Assembly (NCBI GenBank): GCA_040219275.1
Contig: JAVJSU010000014.1
Location: 43,928 to 107,927, forward strand
From: JAVJSU01 sp040219275
GTDB taxonomy: Bacteria > Chloroflexota > Anaerolineae > Aggregatilineales > Phototrophicaceae
Reading direction: 5' to 3'
Length of the DNA stretch: 64,000 nt
Shown here: one piece after another, positions 52,027 to 60,658 of the stretch
How positions within the stretch are numbered: position 1 is the first letter of the stretch
Layout: each line of letters starts with the position of its first letter
Made by a program: the position numbers and the translations under genes
Notes under the pieces: generated by a model
What the model saw: only the letters and a program-made list of their open reading frames with translations
Told to the model about the DNA's origin: nothing
The model's database searches: none

Positions 52027-54789
52027 GTGTTCGTAAAAAAAGCCGTTGGGAAATTATTCTTAAAGATGGTCGTCGAATCCGCACATTTATTAAGTCACTA
52101 TCAGCACATTATGGAATCTGCTGGATATGTGATTTTTACGACTGCTAGTAACGGTAAGTTCTTTACTGTAAGTAGCGCGGTCACCAAGTTGACAGGTTAC
52201 GAAGAATCCGAGGTCATCGGTAAGCATTTCACCGAATTGATTGACCCCTCATGGCGAGAAAAGATGGTTGATCTATTCGTCATGCAAGTGAAACAAAAAC
52301 AGACAGAAGCGCGTTATGAATTTCCTATTATTACGAAATCTGGTGAACGACGCTGGGTAGAGCAAACTGTGATATTGCTGGAAAATCAACCTGAGCAAAT
52401 GTTTCAGGCGATTTGTCAGGACATTACCGAGCGTAAACGCGAGCAGATGCAGTATCAAGCCCTGTTTGACCAGAACAATGATGCCATTTTCATCATGAAT
52501 CTGGAAGGCAGGCATATTGCGGTTAATCAACGTGCGGCGGAAATATTCGGCTATCCGCGTGAAGAAATCGTCAACAAACCGTATGATATGCTGGTTGCCG
52601 TTGGTGAATTTCCAAAAAGTGCCGAACGACTCAAACAACTGCTGAATGGTGAGCAACTGCCCATCTACGAACGCATCTTCCGCCGCAAAGACGGCACCGA
52701 ATTTCCGTGCGAGGTCAATGTTCAACTCGTCAAAGATGACGCGGACAATCCCCTGCATATCCAAAGCATTGTGCGCGATATTAGTGATCGTAAACACGTA
52801 GAACAGCAACTCCGTAATCGGGAGACGCTTTACCGCACACTTGCCCGTAACCTGCCGAATTCGGCAATCTTACTCTATGACCATGACCTGCGTTACCTCA
52901 TCGCTGAGGGGGATGCTTTAGAAGACAGTGGATATGTTACCGCCAATATGGAAGGCAAGACCATTCATGAGGTTTTGCCGGAAGAAACTGCTAAAAGACT
53001 TGAACCCTTGTATCGTCAAGCATTGCAGGGCGAGACCTTAAGTTTTGAACTTCCCTCGCGGGGCAGGATATTCGCCGCGCAAATGTTGCCGATCTATGAT
53101 GGTCGGGGCGCTATTTTCGCTGGGATGATCGTCAGTCAGGATATCACGGAAGAGAAACGCAACAAAGAAGCCCTGCTTGCCAGTGAAGCCCGGAATCGTG
53201 CGATTTTGAGAGCCATCCCGGATTTGATCTTCGTGCTCGATAAACAGGGCGATTATGTGGATTTCGACTGGTCAGATTCTGAGGCTAACGTTTTTCCGAA
53301 ATCCGATGTCAAGATGAACGTCACGGATTTTGGGTTCGATGAACCTACGCTTGAACTCACCTTAGAAAATTTGGAGCGTGCGTTAAAAACGGGCGCTGTT
53401 CAAAAATATGTGTACGAGCCGCTGATGAATGATGCGGAAGACCTTGTCGGGGCTTTTGAGGCACGCGTGGCGGCATTAAATGATGATGAAGCGATCTTTA
53501 TCATCCGTGACATCAGCGACTTAAAGATTGTGCAGTCCGAACTTTCCGAACGTATCGAACAATTGACGATTTTGCATCAATTTGATGAGGAAATCGCGGA
53601 TCGTCTGGATATTGATTATGTGTTGAATATGGCGATGGATGCCTCTATACGCTTGAGTCAGGCAGATTCCGGCTATATTGCGCTAAAAGATACCGATGGG
53701 ACGTTTCAGATTGCAAAAGTCGCGGGGGATCATAGCGTTAGTGTTGCCAATGCGAACCTGAAATCACAAAAAGGCGCGGTAAGTCGAATCGTGCGGAATC
53801 AATCAGCGGAACTGATCTCTGATGTATCGCTCGACCCGGATTACATCGTGAATCGTTCCAAGACGAAAGCGCAAATCACTGTATCGTTGCTGTCACAGAG
53901 TCATGATATTATTGGCGTGCTAAACCTGGAAACAGATCGCTTTGGTGTGTTTACGGAAGAAATTTTTAGCTTTGTGAAGTTGGTTGCCCGCCGCATCACT
54001 GTTGCGATTGATAATGCCTATCTCTATCAACAGGTGGAGGGGCAGTTGGCGCAGTTGCAGGTGCTTTACGATCAAATCAGCAATCTTGAGCAACTGAAGA
54101 CGGATATGATCCGCATTGCGTCCCATGATTTGCGTAATCCGCTTTCAACGGTGCTGGGCTATGCGGAAATGTCCACTTATGAAGTTGCCGATCAGGAAGG
54201 CGACCTCAAAGATTATATTGATATGATTTACCAGAGCGCCCGCAAGATGCAGAAAATCATCATCGACATTTTGTCTCTGGAACGCATCCAGGAAATGGCG
54301 GAACAGACCGAACCTTATGATTTCTACATCAATGATCTGGTGCAGGCTATCTATGCGGATTACGAATCTGAGGCGAGGATGCGCGGGAAAATATTGACGG
54401 TGAGCTTGCCGGAGCAACGCATTGAGGTGCTCGGTGATCTGGTACAAATCCGTGAGGCGATCACCAATCTCGTGACCAACGGCATCAAATATACCCGTGA
54501 TAATGGCAAAATTGAGATGCGCTTGTTCGTGCCTGAAGATGGCAAAAAAGACATCATTGTTGAAGTGCGCGATAATGGTTTTGGCATCCGTGAAGACTTG
54601 CAGGAACGTTTATTCCAACCGTTTTATCGCGCCCGTACCGCAGAAACTGCCGACATAGAAGGCACGGGGCTGGGCTTGCATCTGGTCAAGAACATTGTGG
54701 AACGGCACGGCGGCAAGATGAGCTTTGAAAGTGTTCACGGCAAAGGCAGTACCTTTGGCTTTAGTCTCCCAATCAAGCATATAAAGTAA
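52027..54789 (+). CDS. Cytoplasmic sensor histidine kinase, multi-PAS/GAF
   Basis: 920 aa. Four PAS-type domains can be traced (about 28-138, 140-258, 262-378, 385-500, each closing with a DITERK/DISDRK-type motif). They are followed by a GAF domain (about 510-668), HisKA with His700 in IASHDLRNPLS, and an HATPase domain with NLVTNGIKYTRDNG, DNGFGIRED and GTGLGLHLVKN. The second PAS and the GAF-kinase half are close paralogs of the preceding kinase. The start is uncertain (GTG 52027 or ATG 52066; neither has a clear ribosome site). The first propeller gene begins 13 bases after its stop. Confidence 0.88.
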   Translation: MFVKKAVGKLFLKMVVESAHLLSHYQHIMESAGYVIFTTASNGKFFTVSSAVTKLTGYEESEVIGKHFTELIDPSWREKMVDLFVMQVKQKQTEARYEFPIITKSGERRWVEQTVILLENQPEQMFQAICQDITERKREQMQYQALFDQNNDAIFIMNLEGRHIAVNQRAAEIFGYPREEIVNKPYDMLVAVGEFPKSAERLKQLLNGEQLPIYERIFRRKDGTEFPCEVNVQLVKDDADNPLHIQSIVRDISDRKHVEQQLRNRETLYRTLARNLPNSAILLYDHDLRYLIAEGDALEDSGYVTANMEGKTIHEVLPEETAKRLEPLYRQALQGETLSFELPSRGRIFAAQMLPIYDGRGAIFAGMIVSQDITEEKRNKEALLASEARNRAILRAIPDLIFVLDKQGDYVDFDWSDSEANVFPKSDVKMNVTDFGFDEPTLELTLENLERALKTGAVQKYVYEPLMNDAEDLVGAFEARVAALNDDEAIFIIRDISDLKIVQSELSERIEQLTILHQFDEEIADRLDIDYVLNMAMDASIRLSQADSGYIALKDTDGTFQIAKVAGDHSVSVANANLKSQKGAVSRIVRNQSAELISDVSLDPDYIVNRSKTKAQITVSLLSQSHDIIGVLNLETDRFGVFTEEIFSFVKLVARRITVAIDNAYLYQQVEGQLAQLQVLYDQISNLEQLKTDMIRIASHDLRNPLSTVLGYAEMSTYEVADQEGDLKDYIDMIYQSARKMQKIIIDILSLERIQEMAEQTEPYDFYINDLVQAIYADYESEARMRGKILTVSLPEQRIEVLGDLVQIREAITNLVTNGIKYTRDNGKIEMRLFVPEDGKKDIIVEVRDNGFGIREDLQERLFQPFYRARTAETADIEGTGLGLHLVKNIVERHGGKMSFESVHGKGSTFGFSLPIKHIK

Positions 54790-54802
54790 TCTGTGTGGCG
54801 CG

Positions 54803-55849
54803 ATGCTCCATAAATTACTCCTGACTCTCACCTTTATCCTCAGCGCAATATCCGTGTTGTTTATCGGCGGGTCGCTCGTCTCTGCACAATTTATGCCCCG
54901 TGGACCCGAACTCGCCTATAGTACCGAAGTCGATGGCACATCCAGCATTTATTTGCTGTCGGTACGGCACGGTCTAGCCTATTCCCTCACCAGCGCAGAA
55001 TCGCCGGATCGCACGCCCGTGTGGTCGCCGGATGGCTCTATGCTGGTGTATGAATCGCGGGCGTTGACCCGTCAGAATTTTAACCTGTATGTCACCCTGC
55101 TGGGTGGGACACGCTACAATGAACGGCGACTAACGGGCAATCTGAGCGGTGACGGGAGTGCGGTGTGGTCGATGGATCAGGCGGAAACGATTTTGTATGT
55201 ATCCTCCCCTGGTGTGACCAATCGCATCTATCAGATGAACATCAATGATCGTCCGTTTGAGCATCAGCGGATTACGAGCGTGGATTATTCGTCGTATGCG
55301 CCGCATGTGTCGCCTGTCAGCGGAGAGGTGTTATACGTGTCTATCCGCGACGGGCAATATGATATTTTAGGATACGATCCACACACGGGCGTAGAACGCT
55401 TCGCCACCCATGATGAATATATTGATTCGTCGCCGCATTGGTCGCCGGATGGTAAACGCTTTAGTTTTCAATCGTATCGCGGGGACAGCCTTGATATTTT
55501 CGTCGCGGATGCGGATGGGCAGAATATCCGGCAATTGACCAGCGAACGCGGGAACGATCATAGCGCCATGTGGTCACCGGATGGGCGGTACATCGCCTTT
55601 ACGTCCAACCGTAGTGGCAACGATGATATTTTCGTTCTGGAAGTCGATCATCCAGAAAATGTGGTGCGTCTTACGACTCATCTGGCGGCGGATCGCAACC
55701 CGGTCTGGTCACCGGATGGGCAGTACATCGCGTTTGTCTCTTATCGGGATAACAACGCAGAAATTTATCTCGCTCGTCCATTCGGTGGTGCGGAGCGTCG
55801 CCTCACACATGATCCCGGTCAGGATAACTTCCCGGCATGGCGACCATGA
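54803..55849 (+). CDS. Secreted TolB-like propeller protein, array member 1
   Basis: 348 aa. A signal/anchor (LLLTLTFILSAISVLFIGG) precedes PD40/TolB-like blades: VWSPDGSMLVYES, HWSPDGKRFSFQSYRGDS, MWSPDGRYIAFTSNRSGNDD, VWSPDGQYIAFVSYRDNNAE, ending PAWRP. It begins 13 bases after the kinase and overlaps the next propeller gene, so it is probably in one operon with them. The propeller faces outside; a role as ligand-binding partner of the kinases is only an inference, since those kinases lack membrane segments. Confidence 0.8.
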   Translation: MLHKLLLTLTFILSAISVLFIGGSLVSAQFMPRGPELAYSTEVDGTSSIYLLSVRHGLAYSLTSAESPDRTPVWSPDGSMLVYESRALTRQNFNLYVTLLGGTRYNERRLTGNLSGDGSAVWSMDQAETILYVSSPGVTNRIYQMNINDRPFEHQRITSVDYSSYAPHVSPVSGEVLYVSIRDGQYDILGYDPHTGVERFATHDEYIDSSPHWSPDGKRFSFQSYRGDSLDIFVADADGQNIRQLTSERGNDHSAMWSPDGRYIAFTSNRSGNDDIFVLEVDHPENVVRLTTHLAADRNPVWSPDGQYIAFVSYRDNNAEIYLARPFGGAERRLTHDPGQDNFPAWRP

Positions 55850-56907
55850 GCTTCACTCGCTTGCTACTCCGGCTGTCTGCGCCGTTGCTCGTTTTGTGTG
55901 CAGTTGCGATTAGCGTGATTCAGCTATTGATGTTGCCCGCCGCGCCACAACTCGCCTTCGTAGCCATCGATCAGCAGAGTTACACATTGAATCTGGCAGA
56001 TGCACGGCATCGTTTGGAAGTGCCGATAGCCCGTTATTCAGCGCGGATTTCCACGCCGGTCTGGTCACCGGATGGACGCTATGTCGCCTTTCGGGAATAT
56101 GTGCTGAACCGCCATCAATTGACCATTTATGATGTACAGGATCGGCGCGAGATCATCAGCCTGCGAGATGGGACGACACAGCTATCTTTGCCGGCATGGT
56201 CACCGGATGGGCAAAGTCTCGCTTTTGTCTCCGATGAGATGATGGGCGAATTTCATCTGTACATCGCCAATTTGGAAGAGGGGGGTGTGCGGCAACTTAC
56301 GCGTGAGCCGATTAATGATTTTACGCCCGTATGGTCAGGTGATGGTGAAAGCCTCGTCTATGCGGCGTGGCGGGAAGATCGCATCGTCGGCGCACAGATT
56401 GATGTTGAATCCTCTGCTGAAGCGATTGACGAAAGCATCTTACTGCCGGAATTTTCTTCGATGTACGGCGCAACATGGTCGCCGGATCGGATGCAGATTG
56501 CCTTTTCTAGCACTGGCTCTAACGCGGTCAGGTCATCGTCGATTTATGTGCTGGCGGTGGATGGCAACACGGGCATGGCGCTGGATGACTCCCGCACAGT
56601 GACCAACAGCGCGGAGAGCAACATCGTGCCGATCTGGTCACCGGAGGGCGATCGCATCGCTTTTGTGTCTGATCGTGATGGGGACAACGACCTCTACATG
56701 GTGGGCACGACGCAGGATATGCCCCAACGCCTGACGCACCTCAATACCGATCTCGTCCATGCGGGGTGGTCGCCGGATGGGTCACGGATCGCCTTTATCG
56801 CCCGTCAAACACGCGGGTGGTCGGTGATGATTCTGGATGTGGCGAGCAACGCGGTCTATGCCTTAACGCGGGATCGTGTCCCGATTGCAATTTCATGGCG
56901 ACCCTGA
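55846..56907 (+). CDS. Secreted TolB-like propeller protein, array member 2
   Basis: 353 aa from the ATG at 55846, which overlaps the previous stop as ATGA; an ATG at 55837 is in frame nine bases earlier. Signal/anchor LLVLCAVAISVIQLLMLP, then blades VWSPDGRYVAFREY, AWSPDGQSLAFVSDE, IWSPEGDRIAFVSDRDGDND and GWSPDGSRIAFIARQ, ending ISWRP. Its last codons contain ATGGCGACCCTGA, the same start-in-stop arrangement, although no gene continues there. Confidence 0.8.
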   Translation: MSFTRLLLRLSAPLLVLCAVAISVIQLLMLPAAPQLAFVAIDQQSYTLNLADARHRLEVPIARYSARISTPVWSPDGRYVAFREYVLNRHQLTIYDVQDRREIISLRDGTTQLSLPAWSPDGQSLAFVSDEMMGEFHLYIANLEEGGVRQLTREPINDFTPVWSGDGESLVYAAWREDRIVGAQIDVESSAEAIDESILLPEFSSMYGATWSPDRMQIAFSSTGSNAVRSSSIYVLAVDGNTGMALDDSRTVTNSAESNIVPIWSPEGDRIAFVSDRDGDNDLYMVGTTQDMPQRLTHLNTDLVHAGWSPDGSRIAFIARQTRGWSVMILDVASNAVYALTRDRVPIAISWRP

Positions 56908-57021
56908 TCCCCTATAGGATCGTCTTATGTAAACTTTTTAAATCGTGTGCATTGCGGCGTTATTTCCGGTATGGTTGAGAAGATTTTCACCACACAGATT
57001 GCGTAATGTCAGGATGACCGG

Positions 57022-58107
57022 ATGCCTTTGACCCTTTCAAATCGATTGTTTCGCCTGAGTGCGATTGTACTTCTGCTAAGTGTATTCGGTATCGGGAGCG
57101 CCTTTTTCATCGGTGAGGTGGGCGCGGCAGTGCCACAGATGGTCGTCGTCGGGCAGGGTGATGACGGCGAGTATAGCCTCTACCTGACGGATTCCCGCCT
57201 GAATATATCCACGACTCTCGTTACCTATGATGCGATGATTTCCCGCCCGCAATGGTCACCGGATGGGCGCGAGATGATTTATCGTGTGTATCATGCAGAT
57301 GGTCATCGCCTCTATATCTATAATTTAGAAACGGGCAAAACGCGCCTTTCATGGGCGGATGGCACGACCTATAACGGCTTACCCGCGTGGTCACCGGATG
57401 GCAGTGAAATCGCGTTTGTGTCCAATAATCAGGGCGGGTATTCTTTCCTGTATGTGATGAACCTTGAAACGCGTGAATTCCGCTCCCTGACCCCCTCCAC
57501 GGTCAATGCAGATACGCCGATCTGGTCTGCGGATGGTACAGCATTGCACTATACGGCGTGGCGGAGCAACCGCGATGTCCTGATTAGCGTGAATGCAGAT
57601 GGCACAAATGCGCGCATTTTATTGCCTGATTATTTCTCCGGCTTGATTCCGGTGGCGTGGTCGCCGTCGCGGGAGCAAATCGCCTTCCCGCAGTCGCGCA
57701 CCAACGGCATGGTACAACGCTCCGATTTGTATCTGATGGATATCTTTGAAAATGCCAATCCGAATGAGTCTGAGCGCGTCGCCACCGATGCTGGTGTGAA
57801 TGCCTATCCGGCATGGTCACCGGATGGCGAACAGATCGCCTTTGTGTCCAATCGTGATGGTGATACCGACCTGTATCGTGTCTCCGCGACGGGCGATGCT
57901 GAAAATGAGACTGCGATTCGCCTGACCGATCTGCCGTCAAACACCGCGCCGACTGAACCGCTATGGTCAGCGGATGGTGGTAGTGTGGCGTTTTTCTCGG
58001 TGGTCAGTGGGCAACGGGAGACGATTTACGTGGTCGGGGCAGATGGGCATGGCTTGCACCGCCTGAGCTTTCCACGCGCACCGCTAGCGATGGCATGGCG
58101 ACCCTGA
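57022..58107 (+). CDS. Secreted TolB-like propeller protein, array member 3
   Basis: 361 aa. Signal/anchor LSAIVLLLSVFGIGSAFFIG, blades QWSPDGREMIYRVY, AWSPDGSEIAFVSNNQGGYS, AWSPDGEQIAFVSNRDGDTD and LWSADGGSVAFFSV, ending MAWRP. The TGA stop lies inside the start region of the next gene (13-base overlap). A 114-base gap separates it from member 2. Confidence 0.8.
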   Translation: MPLTLSNRLFRLSAIVLLLSVFGIGSAFFIGEVGAAVPQMVVVGQGDDGEYSLYLTDSRLNISTTLVTYDAMISRPQWSPDGREMIYRVYHADGHRLYIYNLETGKTRLSWADGTTYNGLPAWSPDGSEIAFVSNNQGGYSFLYVMNLETREFRSLTPSTVNADTPIWSADGTALHYTAWRSNRDVLISVNADGTNARILLPDYFSGLIPVAWSPSREQIAFPQSRTNGMVQRSDLYLMDIFENANPNESERVATDAGVNAYPAWSPDGEQIAFVSNRDGDTDLYRVSATGDAENETAIRLTDLPSNTAPTEPLWSADGGSVAFFSVVSGQRETIYVVGADGHGLHRLSFPRAPLAMAWRP

Positions 58108-59138
58108 CTCGTCCACTGATTAAATTGACGGGTGTGCTGTTTATCATCGGTGTGGCGCTGTGCCTTCTGATGCTGGACATTGGTGGGCGGTTGCCCCCAT
58201 TGCCACAACTCAGCTATACCCTCCCCAACGAAAGTGGCTATGGCACGGATATCTGGCTGGTTGATATTCAACATCGCCTCCACCTGCGCCTTACCGGACA
58301 CGCCGCGTCTATCAATAACCTCGTCTGGTCACCGGATGGTGAACAGCTGGCGTATCATGTGCTTAATCCGGGCGAGCATCAACTCCATATTTACACACCC
58401 AGCACCGGAGAACGCGTTATTTTTCGCAGTCGTCCGGTGTTCCCGTCTGCGCCTGCTTGGTCGCCGGATAGTAGTCGGTTGGCGCTGATTTCCGATCAGG
58501 ATCGCGGGTTGTTCAAGTTATACATCATGGATGCCCGCACCGCACAGTTAACCTTACTCCCCACGACGGGCGCACCCTTTGACCGCGCGCCTGTCTGGTC
58601 ACCCGATGGCGGGAACATCTACTTTTATTCACAGGACGCGCAGTTACAACGCGGAATCAGCCGTTATGATTTGCGTATGGGGCGGGCAGAGGTCGTGCGG
58701 CGTTACGATGAACGAGTCAGTTTGTTGTCGCCGGATGTACGCCGTCTCATGGTCATAGAAGATCAGTCGACTTATGCTGTTGATGATCTGACTCAAGCCG
58801 AAACCAGCCGTGAAGCATTCAGTCTAAACCCTCACATATCTGATCCACCTGTAAGTTGGTCACCGGATGGGAATAGTCTGATTTTTAACTCCAGCTATAC
58901 GGGCACATCCCAATTGTATCGGCTGACTCTAGCGGATGGCATAATTCATCCTCTAGCTGAAATATTTACGGTAGCGGATTTTGCGTGGTCGCCGGATGGC
59001 AGGACTATTGCGTTTATGGCTGTTGATGTTGGTCAGCAAAACACGTATATTATCGAGTCGGACGGATACAATCTGCGGCAGATCGTCCGTGCTCTCCCCC
59101 ATTTGCAGGACATCGCGTGGCGCGGTGGCGGAGAGTAA
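58095..59138 (+). CDS. Secreted TolB-like propeller protein, array member 4
   Basis: 347 aa. Hydrophobic N-terminus LTGVLFIIGVALCLLMLDIG, blades VWSPDGEQLAYHVL, AWSPDSSRLALISDQDRG, VWSPDGGNIYFYSQD, SWSPDGNSLIFNSSY and AWSPDGRTIAFMAV, ending IAWRGGGE, a variant of the WRP tail. The ATG lies within the final codons of member 3. Confidence 0.8.
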   Translation: MATLTRPLIKLTGVLFIIGVALCLLMLDIGGRLPPLPQLSYTLPNESGYGTDIWLVDIQHRLHLRLTGHAASINNLVWSPDGEQLAYHVLNPGEHQLHIYTPSTGERVIFRSRPVFPSAPAWSPDSSRLALISDQDRGLFKLYIMDARTAQLTLLPTTGAPFDRAPVWSPDGGNIYFYSQDAQLQRGISRYDLRMGRAEVVRRYDERVSLLSPDVRRLMVIEDQSTYAVDDLTQAETSREAFSLNPHISDPPVSWSPDGNSLIFNSSYTGTSQLYRLTLADGIIHPLAEIFTVADFAWSPDGRTIAFMAVDVGQQNTYIIESDGYNLRQIVRALPHLQDIAWRGGGE

Positions 59139-59170
59139 GCCTTTAACGTCTTTAACAAGAGGAATTGTTT

Positions 59171-60013
59171 ATGCCAGCAGAAGTCGCCGCTATTGTGCTG
59201 AGTTTGATCTCCGCCGCCTTCTGGGGTGCGGGGGATTTTACGGGTGGGTTGACCACCAAACAGTCGGATGTGTTCGGCGTGGTGATCGTCGCCCATTTTG
59301 CCGGATTTGTGCTTCTGGTCGGGTTGGCGCTGTTTTCCGGCGAGGCTATCCCGCCGACAGATGACCTGTTGTGGAGCGCGGCGGCGGGCATCGCGGGGGT
59401 GATCGGCCTGGCGGCATTTTATCGCGGTTTGTCGCTCGGTAATATGGGCTTGATCGCACCCATTACAGCGGTGCTGGCGACCTCGATTCCGGTGGTGTTT
59501 ACCATTTTTACCGATGGCTTGCCAGATGCGCTTAAGGTACTGGGTTTTATGCTGGCGTTAATCGGCGTGTGGTTTGTCTCTCGTGGGGATGGTTTGGCGG
59601 TCATCTCACGGCGGGGTTTACAACTGGCGATCATCGGCGCACTCGGATTTGGTGGCTTCTTCATCCTGATCGATCAGGCAGAGACGACCTCAGTAGTGTG
59701 GAAGCTCATCGCGGCGCGGGGAGGGTCTACGCTGTTTATGATCGCGCTGGCGTTGATGCTCAAACGGCGCTGGTTGCCGGATAAAAAATATGTTCCGGCG
59801 ATGGTCATGGTCGGGTTGCTTGACCTGGGCGGCAATGCGTTTTTTGTGCTGGCGGAGCAACAGGGCAGGCTAGATGTCGCCGCGGTGCTGTCGTCGCTGT
59901 ATCCCGCCGTGACGATTTTACTGGCACGCATCCTCTTACAGGAGCGCCTCTCTCCGCATCAACTTTTTGGCATCGCCGCCGCTTTAGTCGCCATTATGTT
60001 GATTGCCGTCTAA
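59171..60013 (+). CDS. EamA/DMT family transporter
   Basis: 280 aa from the ATG at 59171, preceded by AGAGG at eight bases. Ten helices in two EamA halves: SLISAAFWGAGDFTGGLTTK at the start, GLSLGNMGLIAPITAVLATS closing the first half, and SLYPAVTILLARILLQERLS near the end. Substrates in this superfamily include metabolites and drugs; none can be assigned. It starts 33 bases after the propeller array and may be cotranscribed. Confidence 0.85.
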   Translation: MPAEVAAIVLSLISAAFWGAGDFTGGLTTKQSDVFGVVIVAHFAGFVLLVGLALFSGEAIPPTDDLLWSAAAGIAGVIGLAAFYRGLSLGNMGLIAPITAVLATSIPVVFTIFTDGLPDALKVLGFMLALIGVWFVSRGDGLAVISRRGLQLAIIGALGFGGFFILIDQAETTSVVWKLIAARGGSTLFMIALALMLKRRWLPDKKYVPAMVMVGLLDLGGNAFFVLAEQQGRLDVAAVLSSLYPAVTILLARILLQERLSPHQLFGIAAALVAIMLIAV

Positions 60014-60093
60014 ATTCACACACCTTTTCACACGCTCACTTTATATCATCAGTTGTAATGTAAAAACTAACAATTGTGAAAAGGGAGTAAGCA

Positions 60094-60597
60094 ATGAGCG
60101 ATGTGATGGGACAATTACGGCAATTGGTGGGGACATGGGAAGGAATCGGACGGGGCACATTCCCGACGATTGATCCATTTGAGTACACCGAAAAAATGGT
60201 GATTCATGCGATTGGTAACGACCCACTCCTCTATTATGAACAATACACATGGCGCAATAACGCCAGCGGGCAAAAAATTGCCGCGCATCAGGAGTGTGGG
60301 TTTATCCGCCCGATCAGTGGCAATAGCATCGAACTGACCAACGGGCAAAATAGTGGTCGGACTGAAATCTTAGTCGGCACGATTGAACAGCGTGGTACGG
60401 AAATTTTTCTGAATCTTACCAGCAAGCACATCGCCTATGATGAGCGCATGATTGCTTCTAGCCGTGTGTTCCGTCTGGTGGAAGGTCAACTGGAATATTC
60501 GACTGGCATGGCGACGGTCAGCGTGCCGCAAATTCAACCGCATCTGCACGCAACCTTGCAGAAAGTGGTTGAGCGTGTGGCGGAATGTGTGGTTTAA
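60094..60597 (+). CDS. Nitrobindin-like heme-binding beta-barrel protein
   Basis: 167 aa. GTWEGIGRGTFPTIDPFEYT is the nitrobindin (THAP4 heme-binding, formerly DUF1794) signature, and the proximal heme His is in QIQPHLHATLQKV. These lipocalin-like barrels bind ferric heme and react with NO or peroxynitrite. Cytosolic. GGGAGT lies nine bases upstream of the ATG. Confidence 0.87.
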   Translation: MSDVMGQLRQLVGTWEGIGRGTFPTIDPFEYTEKMVIHAIGNDPLLYYEQYTWRNNASGQKIAAHQECGFIRPISGNSIELTNGQNSGRTEILVGTIEQRGTEIFLNLTSKHIAYDERMIASSRVFRLVEGQLEYSTGMATVSVPQIQPHLHATLQKVVERVAECVV

Positions 60598-60658
60598 CGC
60601 GTTTGTGAGCATTGAAGGAGTTGGCTACAATCAGATCAGGGACATCCAACCGCATTAG

